DNA of 9,766 bases from Thermoflexales bacterium (GTDB taxonomy: Bacteria; Chloroflexota; Anaerolineae; B4-G1; SLSP01), in contig WFQZ01000260.1 of the NCBI GenBank assembly GCA_015486785.1, positions 1 through 9,766 of the forward strand. The letters are read 5' to 3'. Shown in pieces: positions 1 to 5,234 of the stretch. The stretch's first letter is position 1, and each line of letters begins with the position of its first letter. The notes under the pieces were generated by a model that was not told where the DNA came from, searched no databases, and saw only the letters and a program-made list of their open reading frames with translations. A program made the translations under genes and the position numbers.

Positions 1-392
1 TCAAGGAAGGGCGGGCAGACGGACGCGCTCTGGTTTCCCCTGAACCGATTGGCTTCTTGGGTGGCGTGGACGGCGAAACCGGCATCGTCACCGAGCGCGG
101 CCATCCGCTGGAAGGGCAATCGGTGGCCGGACGCATCTTGGTTTTCCCCTCCGGCAAAGGCAGCACCGTCGGCTCTTACGTGATTTATCAACTGGCCCGC
201 AACCACTGCGCTCCGCTGGCGATCCTCAATGCAGAGAGCGAGCCAATCGTCGCCGTGGGCGCGATCATCGCCGAAATTCCAATGGTGGATCAGATTCCCG
301 TAGAGCTTATTCACACCGACGATTGCGTGGTGCTAGACGGCGCACGGGTTACAGTCTGGTCGCCTCGTGAAGTAGAGTGTCAGGAGAGATGA
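1..392 (+). CDS. Aconitase-X small (swivel domain) subunit, 5'-truncated by window
   Basis: The reading frame is already open at the left edge (first whole codon at 3) and ends with TGA at 390-392, giving 129 visible residues; the true start lies outside the window. The visible text matches the AcnX swivel domain (DUF126 family): an ALVSPEPIGFLGGVD-type opening, then TG(I)VTERGHPLEGQSVAGRILVFP, a GKGSTVGSYV serine/glycine-rich loop, and AVGAIIAEIP near the end. The family is normally 125-140 residues and pairs with a separate large [Fe-S] subunit, expected just upstream. Characterised members are phosphomevalonate dehydratase (archaeal-type mevalonate pathway, making anhydromevalonate phosphate) and cis-3-hydroxy-L-proline dehydratase; the sequence alone does not tell me which applies. 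The next gene starts one base after the stop, so the two are probably co-transcribed and translationally coupled. Confidence 0.85.
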   Translation, partial: KEGRADGRALVSPEPIGFLGGVDGETGIVTERGHPLEGQSVAGRILVFPSGKGSTVGSYVIYQLARNHCAPLAILNAESEPIVAVGAIIAEIPMVDQIPVELIHTDDCVVLDGARVTVWSPREVECQER

Positions 393-393
393 A

Positions 394-825
394 ATGGTCT
401 GGCTAGATTTGTTCCTTGAATGGCTACAGGATTGGATATATGATTGGCCATTGGAATGGCTACGGCATCACCGCACAGTGCGGCGGCATCGCCGCGCTGT
501 GCGGCGGTTCAAGCAGACGGCTTCCTTGCTGTCTTTTCTGCTGCTCTGCATTCTCTGTAACGTGGGCATGATCGCGTGTGGCGGCATTGCCTACATGTTG
601 CAAGAAATTGGGATCTTACCCCCGCCGACGCCCGTCGTGCCGGATACGGAAGATCGGGTGCTGGACACTGACGCGGAACTGGAGCACGGCTTGGTGCCGT
701 TGCCTCTTCAAACAAGGTGGCCCTTCGGACGGGGGATTCCGAAGGGCCATCAGCCAAGGAAAGGAGGAAAAGTTTTCGTGAGCGTTGCTATGAATATCGC
801 TCACTTCAACTTTCCTGTAGTATAA
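394..825 (+). CDS. Hypothetical single-pass membrane protein with Trp-rich N-terminus and His/Arg repeat
   Basis: I do not recognise this 143-residue protein. ATG at 394 has GGAG at 383-386 with about 7 bases of spacing and follows the AcnX stop by one base, so it looks translationally coupled. Regions in order: residues 1-24 are tryptophan-rich (W3, W10, W14, W18, W22) and could form an amphipathic helix; residues 25-38 are a strongly basic tandem heptad (HHRTVRR then HRRAVRR); residues about 43-69 are one hydrophobic helix containing three Cys; residues 75-143 are a Pro-rich, then mixed, presumably soluble tail. Basic residues before the helix predict an inside N-terminus and an outside C-terminus. 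The last 35 or so codons run through a perfect GC-rich hairpin (718-749) and a Shine-Dalgarno-rich stretch, so the tail may be a read-through of regulatory DNA. The position in an operon supports a real gene; its function is unknown. Confidence 0.5.
   Translation: MVWLDLFLEWLQDWIYDWPLEWLRHHRTVRRHRRAVRRFKQTASLLSFLLLCILCNVGMIACGGIAYMLQEIGILPPPTPVVPDTEDRVLDTDAELEHGLVPLPLQTRWPFGRGIPKGHQPRKGGKVFVSVAMNIAHFNFPVV
466..507 (+). repeat. Two-copy 21-bp in-frame tandem repeat
   Basis: Copies at 466-486 and 487-507 differ at three positions and keep the frame, giving the heptads HHRTVRR and HRRAVRR in the hypothetical membrane protein. This looks like a simple duplication of a short basic segment just ahead of the transmembrane helix. 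Confidence 0.85.
471..504. repeat. 15-bp hairpin inside the hypothetical gene
   Basis: Bases 471-485 pair with 490-504 around a GCAT loop, with only one wobble pair (479 with 496). Each 21-bp repeat unit is partly self-complementary, so the tandem copies fold onto one another. There is no T-tract after it, so it is not an obvious terminator. It could slow translation or stabilise the mRNA, or simply be a by-product of the repeat. Confidence 0.8.
718..749. terminator. Perfect 12-bp hairpin, possible T-less terminator or attenuator
   Basis: TGGCCCTTCGGA (718-729) is exactly complementary to TCCGAAGGGCCA (738-749) around an 8-base loop. No run of T follows on either strand, so it is not a canonical intrinsic terminator. 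It lies near the 3' end of the hypothetical gene and could act as a 3'-end stabiliser, a factor-dependent termination site, or part of the leader of the downstream kinase operon. The hairpin is directly visible; the role is inferred. Confidence 0.5.
761..825 (+). other. Strong Shine-Dalgarno with 15-codon mini-ORF inside an imperfect hairpin
   Basis: AAGGAGG (761-767) sits 10 bases before GTG at 778, which would open a 15-codon peptide (MSVAMNIAHFNFPVV) in the same frame and with the same stop as the hypothetical protein. The start codon is in a stem: GTGAGCG (778-784) pairs with CGCTCAC (798-804). After a 3x3 internal loop, AGGAAAAGTT (765-774, one bulged A) pairs with AACTTTCCT (808-816), which covers the end of the Shine-Dalgarno. 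This resembles a leader-peptide or translation-control element, but it could also be chance structure. No family is recognised. Confidence 0.3.
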
Positions 826-843
826 AACTTTCGGTATAAAAAT

Positions 844-869
844 GGTAGTGATAAACTACCTGCTATGAT
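844..869 (+). promoter_or_regulatory. Possible extended -10 promoter P1 with abutting inverted repeat
   Basis: TG at 861-862, one base, then TATGAT at 864-869 forms an extended -10. No good -35 lies 16-18 bases upstream. That position is instead occupied by the inverted repeat GGTAGT (844-849) / ACTACC (855-860) with a 5-base spacer, which ends exactly where the extended -10 begins and is well placed for an operator. It would serve the kinase/degV operon with a leader of about 120 bases. Confidence 0.35.
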
Positions 870-939
870 ATGACGGAAATCAGTTAGCCTGGGAAACTAT
901 CTTGACTTCCCACTTTTATGGTTACGTGATATGATGGAA
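866..939 (+). repeat. 13-bp near-perfect direct repeat carrying both -10 elements
   Basis: TGATATGACGGAA (866-878) and TGATATGATGGAA (927-939) differ at one base and start 61 bases apart, close to six helical turns. Each overlaps one of the two extended -10 candidates. Possible meanings are a duplicated promoter or a paired regulator-binding site. Confidence 0.55.
890..935 (+). promoter_or_regulatory. Possible extended -10 promoter P2 with inverted repeat over the -35 region
   Basis: TG at 927-928, one base, then TATGAT at 930-935 forms a second extended -10. TTGACT (902-907) resembles a -35 but is 22 bases away, too far for normal spacing. The inverted repeat TGGGAA (890-895) / TTCCCA (907-912) brackets that TTGACT and could bind a regulator. 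Transcription from here would give a leader of about 50 bases before the kinase ATG at 995. Confidence 0.4.
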
Positions 940-994
940 GCGTTAATTCACCTCGTTCAGCCTGTGGCTAGAGCCGGAAAGTAGGGGGAGGCTT

Positions 995-2086
995 ATGGAA
1001 AATTCACTGTACGAACACATTTATCAATCCTTGTATGCCCGACGGCAAGAGATCGCACATGCCTGGCTCGCGCTGTTGCAATCCATCTCGCCGATCCGCT
1101 TTGACATTGACGAGCACCTGGGCGATTTCACCGAGCACGTCGGCGTGTTGATCACCACGATGACCGCATCCGATTTCGATCCTTCCGCAGCGATAAAAGT
1201 GGGTGAGCAATTGGTGGTGCTGGATAATTTCCAACTACCGGCCTTGTTGGAGGTGCTGCGGTTACTATCCGGGGAGTTGCTCCAGGGGTTGACGGAAGAG
1301 GAGACTTTGTTGCTGCAACCTCGACTGATTGAGTCGCTAGGAGCATGCATCGCCGGGTACTTCTTCGGAAAGGCGGCGCGAGAAAAGCGATTCAACATGG
1401 ACGCGATGTCCAAGATGGGGCACGACCTCAAGACGCCCATCAACGCCATCACCGGCTTCTCCAAGGTGATCCTCAAAGGGATTGACGGCCCGATCACCGA
1501 ATTCCAGCAGCAAGACCTGACCTCCATTTACGAGGGCGGGCGGAAGCTGCTCGCAATGATCAACGATGTCTTTGAAGTGGCCAAAGCCGACACGGGAAAG
1601 TCCGATCTGTACCCGGAGGTGTTCGACGTGGCTGCGTTGCTGGGCGATGTGATGACCACGGCGCAGCCAATTTTGGCGCGGCACGAGCACACTTTAACCG
1701 TTTCCGGCGTGCGCGATCTGGGGACGATGAAGGCCGACGCTTCGGAGGTGCGCTGGATTTTGCTGAGCGTGCTGTTCTACGCTTCACGCGGCACCGAAGG
1801 CCGTGAGTTGGCTTTGGTCGCTTCCCGCGAGCGGTTGGATGGCTCTAGCTGGCTCAACTTTGAGATCACGGCGGGCAAAGAGCCTCTATCGGGAGAAATT
1901 ACCACCCGTTCCTCCCTCATCGCCGGAGGGGAAGAGGAGCCGGAGATCGGCATACTGACCGCGCAGAAGTTCTGCGACGATATGGGCGGCGTGGTGGTGC
2001 TCAGTGTCGGTGCGGATCATTACACCAAAGTGATGATCAAACTGCCCGCTTATGTGCGTAAACAAGAGGCTGCGGGCGAGGCGTGA
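995..2086 (+). CDS. Sensor histidine kinase-like protein with degenerate ATPase domain
   Basis: 363 residues; ATG at 995 with a GGGGGAG Shine-Dalgarno at 984-990. Residues 1-125 are helical without a membrane segment and resemble soluble RsbRD-type N-terminal sensor domains, so the protein should be cytoplasmic. The HisKA helix is intact: GHDLKTPIN with phosphoacceptor H143, then a dimerisation helix to about residue 200. The C-terminal part (about 205-351) lines up with HATPase_c but lacks its binding residues. The expected N-box asparagines are replaced (LLSVLFYAS, 256-264), no DxGxG is found around 288-300, and the GxGLG lid motif reads EPEIGIL (315-321), although the following AQKFCDDMGG helix and the final strand to P351 are kept. 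ATP-dependent autophosphorylation is therefore doubtful; a phosphatase, phosphoacceptor or scaffold role is possible. No response regulator is adjacent; degV follows after 9 bases. Confidence 0.85.
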   Translation: MENSLYEHIYQSLYARRQEIAHAWLALLQSISPIRFDIDEHLGDFTEHVGVLITTMTASDFDPSAAIKVGEQLVVLDNFQLPALLEVLRLLSGELLQGLTEEETLLLQPRLIESLGACIAGYFFGKAAREKRFNMDAMSKMGHDLKTPINAITGFSKVILKGIDGPITEFQQQDLTSIYEGGRKLLAMINDVFEVAKADTGKSDLYPEVFDVAALLGDVMTTAQPILARHEHTLTVSGVRDLGTMKADASEVRWILLSVLFYASRGTEGRELALVASRERLDGSSWLNFEITAGKEPLSGEITTRSSLIAGGEEEPEIGILTAQKFCDDMGGVVVLSVGADHYTKVMIKLPAYVRKQEAAGEA

Positions 2087-2095
2087 GGTGGAACG

Positions 2096-2965
2096 ATGAA
2101 AATCGTAACTGATTCAGCTTGTGATTTGACGCCGGAGCAGGCGGCAGGACTGGAGATTCACGTCGTTCCGCAGATCATCACCTTGGACGGCATCACGTAT
2201 CGGAGTGGTATTGATATCGACGCCAAAGAGTTCTACGAACTGCTGAAAACCGCTTCGGGGATGCCCACGACTTCGCTCCCGGCCCTGGGCGAGTTCGCGG
2301 CAGTGTACCGTGAGCTGGCCAAAACGGACCCGGAGATCCTCTCGGTGCATATCTCCTCTGGGTTGAGTGGCACGTTTGAGATTGCCCGTGAGGCGGCGAA
2401 GATGGTCCCAGAAGCCCACGTGACTTTCTTCAACACGAAGACACTTTCTACGGCGGAAGGATGGCACGTAGAAGCAGCAGCGCGAGCGGCCAAAGCCGGC
2501 TGGTCAATGGAGCGCACGATAGAGCTGCTGGAGCAAGTGCGGGCCGCCACGCGCACCGTCTACACCTTGAGCACGCTCAAGTATCTGATTCACGGAGGGC
2601 GCATCAGCCACATCAAGGGGCTGCTGGCGTCGCTGCTCAAGGTTAAGCCCTTCATTGCGGTGGACAAAGAGAACGGCAAGTACTATCAGCGGGGGCAGGT
2701 GCGCACTTTGAAGCGGGCTTTGCTCAAGCTGGTTGACATCGTGGCGGAGGATCATCCGCCGGGCACGGCCTTGCGCGTGCAATTGCCCTACGGGAATTAC
2801 CTGGAAGGCACGGAGATTGTGCATCGGCGGATGGATCAGACCTTTGATTGCGCCTGGCTTCCCCCCTGTCAGATCGCGCCGGTGCTCGCCGCGCACACCG
2901 GGCCGGGCCTGGTGGGCATTGTGTACGCGGCGATGGACGAATTCCCGGCCTTGCCGGAAATCTAG
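2096..2965 (+). CDS. DegV family fatty-acid-binding protein (FakB-like)
   Basis: 289 residues, the usual DegV length (about 280-290). ATG at 2096 follows the kinase stop by 9 bases, with GAGGTGG as ribosome site, so the two are one operon. Family marks in order: KIVTDSACDL at the N-terminus, the PTTS loop (57-60) and SSGLSGT (87-93) that contact a bound fatty-acid carboxylate in this family, LKYLIHGGRIS (161-171), and HTGPGLVG (267-274) near the C-terminus. DegV/FakB proteins are cytosolic carriers that present a fatty acid to the FakA kinase, making acyl phosphate for phospholipid synthesis. No fakA lies in this window, so the partner must be elsewhere and the exact ligand is unknown. The stop codon TAG (2963-2965) overlaps the stop of the convergent MFS gene. 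Confidence 0.93.
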   Translation: MKIVTDSACDLTPEQAAGLEIHVVPQIITLDGITYRSGIDIDAKEFYELLKTASGMPTTSLPALGEFAAVYRELAKTDPEILSVHISSGLSGTFEIAREAAKMVPEAHVTFFNTKTLSTAEGWHVEAAARAAKAGWSMERTIELLEQVRAATRTVYTLSTLKYLIHGGRISHIKGLLASLLKVKPFIAVDKENGKYYQRGQVRTLKRALLKLVDIVAEDHPPGTALRVQLPYGNYLEGTEIVHRRMDQTFDCAWLPPCQIAPVLAAHTGPGLVGIVYAAMDEFPALPEI

Positions 2966-4302
2966 CCAGAAGTTGGCGGCGACGCGGGCAGCGCATGCTC
3001 CCGCGTCGTTTTTATTTTCCGGGTCTTGACGCTGAGGAGCAGCCCCAACCCCAGCAACAGGAACGCCCCGATGGTCAGGATGGCGACCCGTTGCCCCATC
3101 TGCTCGGCCAACAGCGACTCCATTCCCTGGGCGCGATGCCACGCTGCGACCTCCACGGCCACCCAGCCGTAGACCGTCGGCCCGATGAAGGACGAAGTCC
3201 GCCCGGCCACGGCGAAGAACCCGTAAAACTCCGCACTCTGCCCGGTCGGGCTGAGCTGGCCCACCATCGTGCGGCTTAGTGACTGCACCCCGGCCATCCC
3301 GAATCCCGCCACCGCCCCGATGATGTAGAACACGGTCGTGGTTTGCGCTAACGCCATCGCGCTCACGGCGGCCAACATCGTAAGAATCGCCGCGATGAGT
3401 GTGATTTTGCTGCCGAAACGGTCGGCCCAGTGCCCAAACGCATACGCCCCTATGACATTGGTGGCCTGCACCAGAACCACGAACACGATGAGTTGCTGTT
3501 GCGTCATTCCGAACAGCACCGCCCCGATGATCGCCGCGAAATTCAGGGCCATAATCACCCCGTCGTTGTAGATGAGGAAGGCGATGATGAACTTGATGAA
3601 CTCACGGAACTGGCGCGCCTTCCCGACCGTGGTGCGCAATCTCTCCCATCCCAGGCTGAGGATCGTCGCCCCGTGCGGCAGAGGGCGGGGAGCAGCCCGT
3701 TCCTTGAGCCACAGGAACAGCGGCAGCGAGAAGACCGCGTAAAACACCGCCGTGATCACCAGCGACAGGCGCACCATAAACGTGCCGGGGATCATCATAA
3801 TCAGCGGCAGGATGATCAGCAGGCACAGGATGCCACCGGCAGAGCCGATGGCCCATCCGGTGCCGGAGACCTTCCCCAGTTCATCCGCCGAGGCGATCTC
3901 CGGCAAGAGGCTGTTGTAAAAGACCTGCGCACTGCGATAGCCGGTCTCGGCGAGGATGAAGAACAGCATGCCCAAAAAGACATCGCCCGCTTGCACGAAA
4001 AACAACGCCGCAGTGAAGATGGTCGCCATCGCCGTGAAGCCGAACAACAGCCGCTTCTTCGTCCCTGAAAAGTCCGCCAACGTTCCCAAGAAAGGCGAGA
4101 TGATGGCAACGATGAGCATCGCCGCGCCGACTGAGTACCCCCAGAGCTTGGTGCCCTCCGTGCCGCCTACCACGTGATTTTTGAAGTAGGCGGAATATAC
4201 CGCCAGCAGCACCACGGCGGCGTAAGCCGAGTTGCCGAAGTCATACCAGTACCAGGCCCACCGCTCGCGGCGGGTAACGGTCGGTGCCGTGTTTGCGCTC
4301 AT
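2962..4302 (-). CDS. MFS transporter, UMF1 / Atg22-like family
   Basis: 446 residues from ATG at 4302-4300. An upstream in-frame ATG at 4314 would add four residues, but GGAGG (4312-4308, - strand) lies five bases before the 4302 start and overlaps the upstream ATG, so 4302 is preferred. The N-terminal WYWYDFGNSA (17-26) is typical of the UMF1/Atg22-like group. The MFS loop 2-3 signature appears as PFLGTLADFSGTKKR (70-84). The second half carries QSLSR (about 350) and EFYGFFAVAGRTSSFIGP (368-385). About 12 hydrophobic segments are visible. The family includes the vacuolar amino-acid effluxer Atg22, but bacterial substrates are mostly unknown, so none is assigned. It follows plsC by 19 bases, indicating one operon. 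The short basic, Pro-rich C-terminal tail is encoded through the opposing terminator. Confidence 0.9.
   Translation of the reverse strand: MSANTAPTVTRRERWAWYWYDFGNSAYAAVVLLAVYSAYFKNHVVGGTEGTKLWGYSVGAAMLIVAIISPFLGTLADFSGTKKRLLFGFTAMATIFTAALFFVQAGDVFLGMLFFILAETGYRSAQVFYNSLLPEIASADELGKVSGTGWAIGSAGGILCLLIILPLIMMIPGTFMVRLSLVITAVFYAVFSLPLFLWLKERAAPRPLPHGATILSLGWERLRTTVGKARQFREFIKFIIAFLIYNDGVIMALNFAAIIGAVLFGMTQQQLIVFVVLVQATNVIGAYAFGHWADRFGSKITLIAAILTMLAAVSAMALAQTTTVFYIIGAVAGFGMAGVQSLSRTMVGQLSPTGQSAEFYGFFAVAGRTSSFIGPTVYGWVAVEVAAWHRAQGMESLLAEQMGQRVAILTIGAFLLLGLGLLLSVKTRKIKTTREHALPASPPTSG
2981..3018 (+). terminator. Intrinsic terminator of the kinase-degV operon, inside the opposing gene
   Basis: GACGCGGG (2981-2988) pairs with CCCGCGTC (3000-3007). 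Inside it, after one bulged C, AGC pairs with GCT around a GCAT loop. The stem is followed by TTTTT-A-TTTT at 3009-3018. The layout is canonical for the + strand only. It starts 16 bases after the degV stop and lies within the codons for the last residues of the convergent MFS transporter. Confidence 0.85.
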
Positions 4303-4321
4303 TTGTGCCTCCATGATATGT

Positions 4322-5068
4322 TCATAATTCCGTCTCCGTGGCCTCGGCCCAAGGATACTTCTCCGTGCCCTGCGCGGCGGCGCGGATCTCCGGATCGTCT
4401 GAGTAGTGCCCGCGCCGTTCCGGCGGCAGCAAGGCGGCGATGTGCCGCATAATCTCGTGCCCGATCTCGTTCAACCGCCGCCGTCGCTCCCGCCCGCGTG
4501 CCCGGACTTCATAAGGGCCAAACGGCTCCCCGATCCGCACGAGCACATGCCCGCGTTTCCCCGGTCGCCAGCGCGGCAAAAGGTTCACCAGGCCGCTCAG
4601 CCCCACCGGAAGCAGACGGGCGTGGGTGCGCGTCGCCAGGAAGGCCGTGCCGGGTCGCGCCGGACGGAGCACGGTGGCCCAATTCCCCCCCTCAGGGAAG
4701 ATGCCGATGATGCCTCGCTGCCGGAGGATCGCTTCGGCGATGCGCAGCGAGCGCGTCGCGCCGGTGCCGCGGAAGAGCGGATAGTAGCCCCACAGCTTGG
4801 GTATCCACGTGACCAGATCGGGCGCGTTGGGCATGCGGAATCCGCCCAGGAACTCCACCGGCCAGGGGAGCGAGTGGATCACCAGCACCGGATCAAGGAA
4901 GCTGAAGTGGTTGGCTACGATGAGCAAGGGGCCTGATTCCGGGATGTGCTCGCGGCCCACGATTTCCACCCGCGCCAGTGGCTGCAAAGCAGCGTGGATC
5001 AAATAGCGCAGGGCACGCCGCACGAGACGACGACGAGGATAAGCTACGTTTTCCAATTCCGACTTCAT
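4322..5068 (-). CDS. 1-acyl-sn-glycerol-3-phosphate acyltransferase (PlsC-like)
   Basis: 248 residues from ATG at 5068. The frame stays open to GTG 5110 and ATG 5104, but those overlap the -10 of the best promoter (5100-5105), while 5068 has GGAAG (5081-5077) with 8 bases of spacing. The four acyltransferase blocks are present: NHFSFLD with catalytic His/Asp (53-59), the glycerol-phosphate-binding YPLFRG region (about 96-101), FPEGG (124-128), and LLPVGLSG (about 152-159). The enzyme should acylate lysophosphatidate to phosphatidate at the inner membrane face; members of this family vary in acceptor, so the exact substrate is open. Basic N-terminal residues (YPRRRLVRRALRY) suit membrane attachment. 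It is first in an operon with the MFS transporter and converges on the fatty-acid-binding degV operon. Confidence 0.9.
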   Translation of the reverse strand: MKSELENVAYPRRRLVRRALRYLIHAALQPLARVEIVGREHIPESGPLLIVANHFSFLDPVLVIHSLPWPVEFLGGFRMPNAPDLVTWIPKLWGYYPLFRGTGATRSLRIAEAILRQRGIIGIFPEGGNWATVLRPARPGTAFLATRTHARLLPVGLSGLVNLLPRWRPGKRGHVLVRIGEPFGPYEVRARGRERRRRLNEIGHEIMRHIAALLPPERRGHYSDDPEIRAAAQGTEKYPWAEATETEL

Positions 5069-5099
5069 ATCTGCTGCTTCCGAGGCTAAGATGGAAACT

Positions 5100-5127
5100 A
5101 TCATACCCACGAATTGCGGATCGCCAA
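5100..5127 (-). promoter_or_regulatory. Promoter of the plsC-MFS operon
   Basis: Read on the - strand: TTGGCG (5127-5122), 16 bases, TATGAT (5105-5100). Predicted transcription starts near 5093, leaving about 25 bases before ATG 5068. This supports the shorter plsC start. Confidence 0.65.
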
Positions 5128-5141
5128 GCCGCCGAGTATCC

Positions 5142-5164
5142 TTGCCGCGAAAAAGTTCTATAAT
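5142..5164 (+). promoter_or_regulatory. Promoter region of the GNAT gene
   Basis: A perfect TATAAT lies at 5159-5164, about 70 bases before the GNAT start. The best -35 resemblance, TTGCCG (5142-5147), is only 11 bases away, so the -35 is poor or absent. It is divergent from the plsC promoter, whose -35 lies 32 bases to the left of this -10. Confidence 0.5.
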
Positions 5165-5176
5165 CTACGCTTAGCG

Positions 5177-5196
5177 GCTCGTGTTAATCCACGAGC
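5177..5196. repeat. Perfect 7-bp inverted repeat in the GNAT leader
   Basis: GCTCGTG (5177-5183) and CACGAGC (5190-5196) flank a 6-base spacer, just downstream of the predicted transcription start (about 5171). It could be a repressor operator or a 5' mRNA hairpin; there is no T-tract. Confidence 0.55.
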
Positions 5197-5234
5197 ACAA
5201 GTCGGAGTTCATTTCATCATCGTGAGGAGGATTT

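Noticed and set aside
2504..3142. 212-codon minus-strand frame opposite degV and overlapping the MFS 3' end
   Set aside because: Antisense to a clear DegV protein and in conflict with the MFS frame; low-complexity composition.
3430..4068. 212-codon plus-strand frame opposite the MFS gene
   Set aside because: Very rich in Arg, Gln, Asp and His, as expected from the complement of hydrophobic transmembrane codons; no domain and no ribosome site.
5069..5110. Longer N-terminus for the PlsC-like protein (GTG 5110 or ATG 5104)
   Set aside because: These starts overlap the -10 of the best promoter and lack a Shine-Dalgarno, whereas ATG 5068 has one at good spacing.
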